Virus record (IMG/VR): IMGVR_UViG_3300039098_000080 | Span: 1-36,036 of that record | DNA: 36,036 nucleotides | Reading direction: 5' to 3' (one strand) | From: a virus | Shown: positions 30,077 to 36,036 of the stretch, piece after piece | Layout of the letters: every line of letters starts with the position of its first letter | How positions within the stretch are numbered: position 1 is the stretch's first letter | Program-made: the position numbers and the translations under genes | The notes under the pieces: generated by a model | The model's database searches: none | The model's input: the letters and a program-made list of their open reading frames with translations, nothing else | What the model was told of the DNA's origin: nothing

Positions 30077-32059
30077 TTATCCTAAAACTGGAGTGATGAT
30101 ACATTGACAGCCCTGGTGTAAGGGGGCGTGCATTTTTGGGCCTGTCACCTTCCAGGCTGCATCCTCGGAGCCTGGCGGGGTGTAGTTACCTTTCTCTATA
30201 AACGGCGCTTCTATTCCCACAATTTTACCGTCCATATCGGTGCAAAACGGGCACGACTTAGAACCGCGCCGGGTCCACTGCAGGTAGGTAATGCCAGCTG
30301 CAACCCACACCCACCGAGATAGAGCTGATTCCTGCTGTACGGATTCGCGGTCTGCTATCTTGGCAGGGCGGGTTTCTTCCCACTCTGCCAGGCGGGTTTC
30401 GATAATTTCCGGCAGCTCGTCCTCGGCAGTGTCGCGGATAAGTGCGTTAAGTTGTCCAGCGCTGGAGCTGGCGTGCCTGTCGGCCATGGTTGCCACAACC
30501 TGATCAACATAGGTGGCCAGGTCGGCGGGGTCTATTTCCTGATCGGAGTCGATCTCGGCAAGAGAGGCGGTGCGGATCTGCACGGCGTACTCTCGGCTAA
30601 GTCGGGTAAATCGATCTTTGATGGAGGCTGGCAGCTCGTTGTAAAATTTCTGGAGCTCGTCGCTGAGCTCACCCTTGGCGGTGGCCGCTTCCACCATCTG
30701 CTGGATCTCGCCGGTTTCGTAGGCGACCAGGGCAGTGGCCAGGGTTCTAAATTTTGGTGCATACTGGGCGCGGAGCTTTTCGCGGGTTGCTGCGCCCTTG
30801 GTAAAAGTTGATTTATGTTGGATTGATTTCTGGGGGGTGCCGTCCTCTATGGAGCGTGGCTTGGGGGTGCCGTCTGATGAGTCAATCATGTTGAGCGGCA
30901 TCAGGTAGATATCGCCACCTGGCCGTGGGTCCAGGTTTTCCATCCGGCGACACTCGTTAGGGCTATACACACCAGACATGATGCCGGTATTGTAGGAGCG
31001 CATTCTCTGCTCAAGGTCGGCACGCTCCAGGCCTGCAATCATAAATTCCACATAAAGCCCTTGCTCGCGTTCCTTTCTGGTGAGCAGGTCCCGGTAGGTT
31101 GCCGCCTCTACCCGCTTGCAGATCGGTAGCACCGTAAACTTGGCAAACTCAAGCGACTGCTGGGTAATGTTGGAAAAGGAGGACTTGGCAAGGTCACCAA
31201 TCATGTGCGGCGGTACGCGGTATATGGAGCAGATTTCAGTACGCTGGAATCCGCGCACCTCCAGGTACTGGGCGTCCTCGTTGCTCATGGATATGGGATT
31301 GTACTTGGCATCGTTTTCCAGGATGGCAGTACCACCCCGATTATCGCCGCCATAGTTGGCCTGCCAGGCTTTGGCCACCCTGTCGTATACCTCATCCTTG
31401 AGGGTGCCCACAAAAGAGAGCACCCCAGATGGCCGGGCACCGTTTTTAAAGGTGAGGCCACCGTGCTTTTCTGCTGCTACGGCCAGGCCGATGGTCTCTC
31501 GGTTGTAGGTGATCGGGGAAACACCCACAAAGCGATCCAGGCTCAGGCCGCGCACGTGGTGGATTTTTTCCGCTGGAAAGGTTTCTTGAGTGCCGCCGTC
31601 GCTCACCACATAGCTGAGATCCCAGCCGTCTCGCTTTACTCGCACACTAGCCGGGTTAAAAGGGATTAACTCCAGCAGCTCGCCCTTGGTGGACTTGTTG
31701 AGGTAGGCGTAATGGTTGCCGCGCAGGTTAAGCCCGGTCATCAGGTATTCAAAATACTCAAATCCGGTTTGCCATGAGTTTGGCCCGCGCCGGAGCAGAT
31801 CGGAGATAGGGGCTGAGGTTACATGTTGCCTATTGCCTCCAGGTTTGCGTTGATAAACTTTTACCGGCAGCTGGGCAATGGTTTCGGACAGGAGCCGCAC
31901 ACAGGCCCAGACCGTGACATACTGCATAGCACTGGCAGGAGTGATACCGACACCGGCAGAGGTTGCGCCACCGGCGAGCAACTGCTCAAGATCTGCAGAG
32001 GTGACTACCGACTTTTGTTCCGGTGCGGCTGATTTTTTTGATCGAAAAAAGATTCCCAT
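30077..32059 (-). CDS. Portal protein fused to a Mu gpF / SPP1 gp7-like domain
   Basis: The protein has 660 residues, longer than an ordinary HK97-type portal (about 400-450). Residues ~1-390 are a phage portal (VWACVRLLSETIAQLPVKVY, FEYFEYLMTGLNLRGNHYAY, IYRVPPHMIGDLAKSSFSNI). Residues ~420-660 carry a head-morphogenesis domain of the Mu gpF type, ending with CPFCTDMDGKIVGIE and HAPLHQGCQCIITP, whose Cys/His residues probably bind metal. In most phages these are two separate, neighbouring genes. No stop or frameshift divides them here. Start ATG at 32059. Confidence 0.9.
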   Translation of the reverse strand: MGIFFRSKKSAAPEQKSVVTSADLEQLLAGGATSAGVGITPASAMQYVTVWACVRLLSETIAQLPVKVYQRKPGGNRQHVTSAPISDLLRRGPNSWQTGFEYFEYLMTGLNLRGNHYAYLNKSTKGELLELIPFNPASVRVKRDGWDLSYVVSDGGTQETFPAEKIHHVRGLSLDRFVGVSPITYNRETIGLAVAAEKHGGLTFKNGARPSGVLSFVGTLKDEVYDRVAKAWQANYGGDNRGGTAILENDAKYNPISMSNEDAQYLEVRGFQRTEICSIYRVPPHMIGDLAKSSFSNITQQSLEFAKFTVLPICKRVEAATYRDLLTRKEREQGLYVEFMIAGLERADLEQRMRSYNTGIMSGVYSPNECRRMENLDPRPGGDIYLMPLNMIDSSDGTPKPRSIEDGTPQKSIQHKSTFTKGAATREKLRAQYAPKFRTLATALVAYETGEIQQMVEAATAKGELSDELQKFYNELPASIKDRFTRLSREYAVQIRTASLAEIDSDQEIDPADLATYVDQVVATMADRHASSSAGQLNALIRDTAEDELPEIIETRLAEWEETRPAKIADRESVQQESALSRWVWVAAGITYLQWTRRGSKSCPFCTDMDGKIVGIEAPFIEKGNYTPPGSEDAAWKVTGPKMHAPLHQGCQCIITPVLG

Positions 32060-32128
32060 GCCTGCCTTTGGTGGTTGATTTACGATCCACTGTATGGGGC
32101 ATTTTAGGATAAAACAAGAGGGTGTGAG

Positions 32129-32182
32129 GAGATTGAAGCATGTGAAGAAATTGAAGCATGTGAAGAGATTGAAGCATGTGCA
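32129..32182. repeat. Three tandem 18-bp repeats in the portal-methyltransferase gap
   Basis: Units at 32129-32146, 32147-32164 and 32165-32182 share ATTGAAGCATGTG, with one or two changes between copies. They lie in a 253-base stretch without a supported gene, upstream of the portal start on the minus strand and 61-114 bases left of a sigma-54-type promoter on the plus strand. Spacing suits upstream activator sites. They also give a repetitive minus-strand reading frame that I do not consider a gene. Confidence 0.75.
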
Positions 32183-32242
32183 ACGGTTTAGTAGTTATAC
32201 CACTGAAATTCCGGGTTAAAGTGCAATTACGTGCTGTTTTGC

Positions 32243-32259
32243 TGGCACGGGGATTGCTT
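32243..32259 (+). promoter_or_regulatory. Consensus sigma-54 (-24/-12) promoter, antisense to late genes
   Basis: CTGGCACG, four bases, then TTGCTT matches the YTGGCACG-N4-TTGCW consensus at every defined position. Expected start of transcription is near 32269, directed rightward against the methyltransferase gene. The 18-bp repeats lie about 90-140 bases upstream of that start. An inverted repeat (CATTTTCC at 32264-32271, GGAAAATG at 32280-32287) covers the expected RNA 5' end. No downstream plus-strand gene is supported. Promoter activity is inferred. Confidence 0.5.
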
Positions 32260-32312
32260 ACACCATTTTCCTGGTGTCGGGAAAATGATGTAACATGTTT
32301 TTTGCTTTAGAA

Positions 32313-33065
32313 TCAAACGACTTGTTCATGTTTATACGCAGCGGTGCTTAAATACTCCCATGCGTTTCTAACCACCACCGGTACCTGTCCGTTGCCAATG
32401 GCTTTAGTCCGCTCCACCCTATCGGCCACCCCTGAACCGCTTCCAGCATTTCTGGAGACGGTGCCCATCCAGTTTTCAAGCACCGCTCTGTAGTCCCTTT
32501 CCGGTAACGCTCTTTTGTCCGCGACAGACCCCACCCACTTTTTCCCATGCTCGCTGTCGGGGTAGGCCAGTAGGAACATCCGGTCACGTGTTTGTGGTGC
32601 ACCAAACATGCACGCCGAAAACACATCCCATTCGCAAGCGTACCCGAGCGAGGCCAACCCAAAGAGAATTTCTCCAAAGTATGGGTGAGTAATGATTTTT
32701 GCGGAGTTTTCCAACAGCGCTCCCCGGGGTCGAACAATGCGAATGCACTCAAGCGTTTCTGGCCACCTGTTGCGTTCGTCATTTTGTCCAAGCCTGAAAC
32801 CTCCTGCAGCGAATGGCTGGCAGGGGAATCCAGCTGTAATGATATCAACCATTCCCGAATATGCGCCGGCGTACCCTTCCTCAATGAAAGTTTTGATATC
32901 GCCGAAAATTGGCGCGTCATCGAGGAGTCCGTCAATAACTCTCGCCCTGATTTGCTTCTGGCAATGGTCGTTCCGCTCGACATATCCAACGGGTGTAAAT
33001 CCAAGTAGCTTTGTTCCAAGCAACCCCCCTCCAGCTCCAGTGAACAGGCTCAACTCTGTAATCAT
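32313..33065 (-). CDS. DNA cytosine-C5 methyltransferase
   Basis: This compact 250-residue enzyme has its key motifs visible: motif I LSLFTGAGGGLLG (5-17), motif IV GFPCQPFAAGG with catalytic Cys82, motif VI as ENS (119-121; ENV is usual), motif VIII QTRDR (158-162), and motif X AIGNGQVPVVV. The region between VIII and X that reads the DNA target is only about 50 residues. It uses S-adenosylmethionine to methylate cytosine, probably to protect phage DNA from host restriction. No partner endonuclease is adjacent. It sits in a cassette between large terminase and portal. Confidence 0.93.
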   Translation of the reverse strand: MITELSLFTGAGGGLLGTKLLGFTPVGYVERNDHCQKQIRARVIDGLLDDAPIFGDIKTFIEEGYAGAYSGMVDIITAGFPCQPFAAGGFRLGQNDERNRWPETLECIRIVRPRGALLENSAKIITHPYFGEILFGLASLGYACEWDVFSACMFGAPQTRDRMFLLAYPDSEHGKKWVGSVADKRALPERDYRAVLENWMGTVSRNAGSGSGVADRVERTKAIGNGQVPVVVRNAWEYLSTAAYKHEQVV

Positions 33066-33075
33066 AACAACAGGG

Positions 33076-33513
33076 TCAGACCACTTTGTTATTTATAGCG
33101 ACAACGTTAGACTGGTACACATCCCGTTTACTCCCGCTCTTAAACGGCTTGCCCTTTTTTGTATATTCACCGCCACGATACAGACAACTCGGCTCGGTAG
33201 ACCCACTAGACACCTGCCCGCATGGCTGTATTTTCTCAACCATTACCGAGCCCACGTGGTCTGTGACAATATCGCCCACCCGTACCTGATTGTTAGCAAG
33301 GGCGCACCTTTCGAAAAGCTCTCTCTTTTTCCGCCTGTAGAAAATATACAGCTGCTTTAATTCTTTTTCGTACGTTTCAAAATCCATCATCCCCTCCAGT
33401 AACAAAATTGCCGCGTCAATATCTTCCCCGAGTTGCTTAGGATCTGGCTGGCCGGTGGCTGCACCGCGCCTCCACTCGTTGTACCTGCGCAAACGATCAA
33501 TCAAGCTACGCAT
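33076..33513 (-). CDS. Hypothetical protein (145 aa) in the terminase-portal cassette
   Basis: The protein starts MRSLIDRLRRYNEWRRGAAT then QPDPKQLGEDID, an N-terminus I recall from proteins in phage early regions. A helical segment (ETYEKELKQLYIFYRRKKRE) and a beta-rich C-terminus (VRVGDIVTDHVGSVMVEKIQ) follow. ATG at 33513 is chosen over a longer frame because it overlaps the stop of the 40-residue gene. Function unknown. Its presence in the late region suggests it moved in with the methyltransferase. Confidence 0.65.
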   Translation of the reverse strand: MRSLIDRLRRYNEWRRGAATGQPDPKQLGEDIDAAILLLEGMMDFETYEKELKQLYIFYRRKKRELFERCALANNQVRVGDIVTDHVGSVMVEKIQPCGQVSSGSTEPSCLYRGGEYTKKGKPFKSGSKRDVYQSNVVAINNKVV

Positions 33514-33628
33514 GGGTAAACAGCTCAAACACCGCCTCCCACAACCACATATCATGGATGTAAATGGCGTAATCGTTTGCCTGCAGCCATCCGCCGATAT
33601 GTTTCCTGGCCTCGTCTCGTTCACTCAC
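33506..33628 (-). CDS. Very small protein (40 aa) in the terminase-portal cassette
   Basis: This gene was found by translating the overlap region. The protein is MSERDEARKHIGGWLQANDY followed by an aromatic helix ending VFELFTHA. The GTG start has the strongest ribosome site in the cassette (AAGGAGGAG, about five bases away), overlaps the upstream stop by eight bases, and its TAG overlaps the next ATG. This tight packing supports real translation. Function unknown. Confidence 0.6.
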   Translation of the reverse strand: MSERDEARKHIGGWLQANDYAIYIHDMWLWEAVFELFTHA

Positions 33629-33803
33629 AGCAACTCCTCCTTGCTTCAAATTCTTTCACTGAATTCTCCATCACCCGAACGCACCTACTGACCCCCATTT
33701 TACCGCCACGCAGCTTCCCGCAGCTCAACAGCCTGTAGACTGTGGCAGTGGAAACATTGAGCCGCATGGCAACGATAGACACCTCCAACCGCTTCTCCTT
33801 CAT
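33621..33803 (-). CDS. AlpA/excisionase-like small HTH protein
   Basis: The protein has 60 residues. The pattern VSIVAMRLNVSTATVYRLLS (about 8-27), then LRGGKMGVSRCVRVMENSVK, is the MerR-like helix-turn-helix and wing of AlpA/Xis-type proteins. Such proteins bend DNA in excision or activate promoters. Here it lies far from attP, in the cassette between large terminase and portal, so it may control cassette or late expression instead. ATG overlaps the terminase stop (ATGA). Confidence 0.78.
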   Translation of the reverse strand: MKEKRLEVSIVAMRLNVSTATVYRLLSCGKLRGGKMGVSRCVRVMENSVKEFEARRSCCE

Positions 33804-35458
33804 ACAAACCTCAAATCTCTAATTGATGTTACAGGCGTTTCCCCGTGCAGTGCCCGGTCAAGGGCCATGATTAACGCCACAATACCGTCTATTTTTTCCA
33901 CGCTTTTGTCCTTGGCTGGCTTAATGTTGCCTGCAGGGTCCTCTTTCACCACCACGTTATCTGCCATCCAGGTGAGCACCTTGTTGCCGCCGTGGGCAAT
34001 CTTGCCGCCCCGTACAAGTGTGTCCAGCTCTTTTGCCGGTGCGCTCATAGAGGCAAAGCCCTGGCCGAACTCCACCACCTGGATCTCCTCGTCTGACAGG
34101 CCCTGTGACACGTTGGTTGAGCCCCAGCGGTCAAACGCTGCTTCCTGCAGATCAAAAACCTTGGCATCCTCTTGGATCTGGGAGAGGATAAACTTTTGAT
34201 CTATCACGTTGCCGTCTGTGGCAGTGAGCAACCCCTCACGCACAAACACATCATACGGCACACGATCCTTACGGCTCCGCTCCACCATGTTGTCCTCTGG
34301 TATCCAAAACCGGCACAGCACCTTGTAAGGCTCGTCCTCTTCTATCGGGGGGAATACCAATACCCAGGCGGTGATATCGATGGAGCTGGAAAGATCCAGC
34401 CCGCCCCAGCATTGACGGCCAGCCAATTGCTCAGGGTCAACCGGAGTGGCACATGCCCGCCAGCGGTCCACGTCTATCCAGCGAGTTTCCGCCTGGGTCC
34501 ACATGTTCATCCGGAGCCGAAGCACGGCGTTCATTGCTGCCGGTGATTCCTTGGCCGTCTTCACCATCCGCCGCAGATCATCCGGCTTTACCGATACACC
34601 CAGGTTAGGGTTAGCCTTGATCCACATGGCCTCGTTGTCCCATTCCTCCAGATCGTCCAGCTCGTAAATGATGCCAAAAAAATCGTCATCATCAATCACG
34701 CCAGAGAGCACCTTTTTGGTGTATTCGTATTTTTCCCAGCAAATTGACTGCCGGTTAAAGCCTGCCGTGGTGACAGCCAGCAGTAGGGGTTGACGCCTGG
34801 CACCGGTGGCGGTTTCGATAACGTCCCACATATCACGTGTTTTCCAGGCGTGCAGCTCATCCATTATGGCGCCATGCACGTTGAGACCATCCAGAGAGTT
34901 GCTGTCCCTGGCAAGCGGTTCCAGCTTGGACATGGTTTGTGGATCGCTGATATTATCCCGGTACACGGTAAATCTGTTGCCCAGCACCGGGGAGTTGTTG
35001 ACCATCTGTTTGGCGTCGGTGTGGCAGAGGCGGGCCTGGTCCTTTTTGGTGGCTGCGCTGTAGACCTCTGCCCCTGGTTCGCCATCGGCAAAGGTCAGGT
35101 AAAGGGCGACAACTGCCGCCAAAAAAGTTTTGCCGTTCTTACGGGCAATCTCCAGCATGGCCACTCTGAAACGGCGGGTACCATCGGCACGCTTCCAACC
35201 AAACAAAACCCACAGGAAAAACAATTCCCATGGCTCAGGCTCAAACATCCGCCCGGCCCACTCACCTTTGAAATGGCTACAGAACGAACAAAAATCTATA
35301 ACGTGCCAGGCTGCATCCTCATCGAAATAGAGACCACGCTCATGCCCGGTTTCAAGGTCCTGGTAGTGGCGCTCCACTGCCAGCTTGACCCACTTGCAGG
35401 CCACGATCTCACCGGAGCGCACCGCATCGGCGTAGTCCATGGGGTGAGTGTCAGCCAT
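33800..35458 (-). CDS. terL: Terminase large subunit
   Basis: The protein has 552 residues from MADTHPMDY. The ATPase motifs are a variant Walker A (ARKNGKT, 105-111) and Walker B followed by the catalytic acid (GAIMDE, 196-201). The nuclease domain begins near GGLDLSSSIDITAWV, where the first metal-binding Asp lies, and continues with AAFDRWGSTNVSQGL. It packages DNA into the prohead together with the small subunit and HNH protein. The start is chosen because it overlaps the small-subunit stop by eight bases; an upstream opening adds only out-of-frame shadow of that gene. No sharp ribosome site. Confidence 0.96.
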   Translation of the reverse strand: MADTHPMDYADAVRSGEIVACKWVKLAVERHYQDLETGHERGLYFDEDAAWHVIDFCSFCSHFKGEWAGRMFEPEPWELFFLWVLFGWKRADGTRRFRVAMLEIARKNGKTFLAAVVALYLTFADGEPGAEVYSAATKKDQARLCHTDAKQMVNNSPVLGNRFTVYRDNISDPQTMSKLEPLARDSNSLDGLNVHGAIMDELHAWKTRDMWDVIETATGARRQPLLLAVTTAGFNRQSICWEKYEYTKKVLSGVIDDDDFFGIIYELDDLEEWDNEAMWIKANPNLGVSVKPDDLRRMVKTAKESPAAMNAVLRLRMNMWTQAETRWIDVDRWRACATPVDPEQLAGRQCWGGLDLSSSIDITAWVLVFPPIEEDEPYKVLCRFWIPEDNMVERSRKDRVPYDVFVREGLLTATDGNVIDQKFILSQIQEDAKVFDLQEAAFDRWGSTNVSQGLSDEEIQVVEFGQGFASMSAPAKELDTLVRGGKIAHGGNKVLTWMADNVVVKEDPAGNIKPAKDKSVEKIDGIVALIMALDRALHGETPVTSIRDLRFV

Positions 35459-35936
35459 TTTGCTGCCGTGGCTTTTTTTGACCCATAAACTCATCAAACA
35501 AGTCCAGCTGCTTCGGCTGCTCAACCATGGCCTTCATGCGCGCCCTGGTGGCGGGAGTCATGCCAAACTCACCCATGATGGACTGCATCTGCTTAATGCA
35601 GGCATTGGCAATGTTGAGGTAGGCACTCTGGGCCTGGTACCCGGTTTTGGTTTTCATCACCAGACTGTCGTCACCCTCAAGCTCTTTCTCGGCTGCGAGC
35701 CAGCGGCAAAACAACCGGCAGTACATCTCCAGGGCCGTAAGATCCAGGTTGGAAAGCAACCCGACCTTGTGCAGCTCCGGAGCGATCCTGCGCCACTCCT
35801 CCTGCCCAACCTCCGGCAAACGTTCAGGCGGCTCCGGCAAAACAGCAGCGACCTGAATGCCGCCCCCGTGTCGATCCTCACGGAACGACCCGTGCAATTT
35901 ATGTACGTTTTTCGGTAATGCTTTCCGGCCTCTCAT
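35451..35936 (-). CDS. terS: Terminase small subunit, P27 family
   Basis: The protein has 161 residues. It has a basic N-terminus (MRGRKALPKNVHKLHGSFRE), then PEPPERLPEVGQEEWRRIAP, LSNLDLTALEMYCRLFCRWL, and GMTPATRARM near the end. This is the classic P27-type small terminase pattern, which recognises packaging DNA and directs the large subunit. It is the first late gene, with 100 bases to the window edge. In the circular map it follows the HNH gene. Confidence 0.95.
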   Translation of the reverse strand: MRGRKALPKNVHKLHGSFREDRHGGGIQVAAVLPEPPERLPEVGQEEWRRIAPELHKVGLLSNLDLTALEMYCRLFCRWLAAEKELEGDDSLVMKTKTGYQAQSAYLNIANACIKQMQSIMGEFGMTPATRARMKAMVEQPKQLDLFDEFMGQKKPRQQNG

Positions 35937-36036
35937 ATCAACCTCGCTTGCCCTTTCAGGCTGTTATCCTGCTCCAGCAGAACGTAACTTTTAGATGTAC
36001 CATCAACAACTTAACAAGCACCCCCCTCTCCATTTC
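35937..36036. other. Non-coding region before terS, candidate cos/packaging site
   Basis: No gene is seen. It contains a short inverted repeat (CTGCT/AGCAG, 35969-35980) and a C-rich run (ACCCCCCTCTCC) at the very end. Joined to the left edge, which is also C-rich, it gives an intergenic region of about 110 bases between HNH and terS. This is where cos or pac sites occur in related phages. The window break may itself be at cos; cohesive ends cannot be shown from one strand. Confidence 0.4.

Larger units (their letters stand above)
1..36036. mobile_element. Complete temperate siphovirus-type phage genome, circularly permuted
   Basis: Every recognised gene is phage-type: integrase, repressor, replication initiator, terminases, portal, protease, HK97 capsid, tail tube, tape measure and lysozyme. 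The minus-strand order runs from the Ner-like gene through replication to HNH at the left edge, and continues at the right edge with the small and large terminases. HNH next to terminase is the standard order in this phage group, so the two edges are probably adjacent. The only attachment site is internal and has phage genes on both sides. No host gene and no direct terminal repeat is seen. The unit is inferred to be about 36 kb. A tandem prophage is a less likely alternative. Confidence 0.85.

Noticed and set aside
32129-32182. CRISPR array
   Set aside because: Units are contiguous without spacers, and no cas gene is in the window.
31986-32183. Minus-strand 65-codon frame with repeated LHMLQ units
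   Set aside because: The periodicity only reflects the 18-bp DNA repeats; there is no ribosome site and it overlaps the portal start.
32592-33360. Plus-strand frames downstream of the sigma-54-like promoter as its target genes
   Set aside because: They are antisense to the methyltransferase and cassette genes, begin over 300 bases away and show no ribosome site or protein-like pattern.
1-36036. Direct terminal repeats marking a circular or terminally redundant end
   Set aside because: The first and last ~40 bases were compared by eye and share no direct repeat; circularity rests on gene order instead.

Overview
The window reads as the complete genome of a temperate, siphovirus-like phage of a Gram-negative bacterium, opened at an arbitrary or packaging-end point. 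Two observations support this. First, the gene order closes into a circle. An HNH endonuclease gene ends 11 bases from the left edge and the small terminase gene starts 100 bases from the right edge, which is where these genes normally sit side by side. Second, a single attachment site (the 3' half of a tRNA-Leu(UAA) gene) lies inside, with phage genes on both sides, so it looks like attP rather than a prophage end. No bacterial housekeeping gene is visible. Sec signal peptides, a lipobox and a perfect -24/-12 (sigma-54) element fit a proteobacterial or Desulfobacterota-type host, but the host cannot be fixed from the sequence.

Layout. (a) 7163-10147, plus strand: a CI-type repressor without a peptidase domain, two small membrane proteins (one with a zinc ribbon), a secreted staphylococcal-nuclease homologue and a tyrosine integrase, followed by attP and a strong terminator. 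This is the lysogeny side. (b) 7110 down to 12, minus strand: Ner-like regulator, ribbon-helix-helix protein, Rha/KilAC antirepressor-like protein, a run of small early proteins, a YfdQ/DUF2303 protein, a replication initiator with iteron-like repeats inside its gene, and HNH. No helicase or helicase loader is seen, so replication probably borrows the host's. (c) 35936 down to 10485, minus strand: P27-type small terminase, large terminase, an inserted cassette (AlpA-like HTH, two small proteins, a cytosine-C5 methyltransferase), a portal fused to a Mu gpF domain, prohead protease, HK97-fold capsid, connector and tail-completion proteins, tail tube, a tail chaperone with a -1 frameshift, tape measure, and then an unusual tail-tip/fibre region ending in a GH24 lysozyme.

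Most late and early genes overlap by ATGA, TGATG or similar junctions, so translation is probably coupled along long polycistronic messages. Three small genes (58, 44 and 40 codons) were found only by following these junctions.

The most unusual region is 10.9-21.3 kb. Four consecutive genes (a fibre-like protein, a 231-residue protein, a parallel beta-helix protein and a lipoprotein) each begin with an export signal. Further downstream, a candidate tail-hub protein starts with seven degenerate copies of a G-x-L-[DE]-I-V-Y unit. A second unusual spot is the 250-base gap between the methyltransferase and portal genes: three 18-base repeats lie about 90-140 bases upstream of a consensus sigma-54 promoter that points against the late genes.
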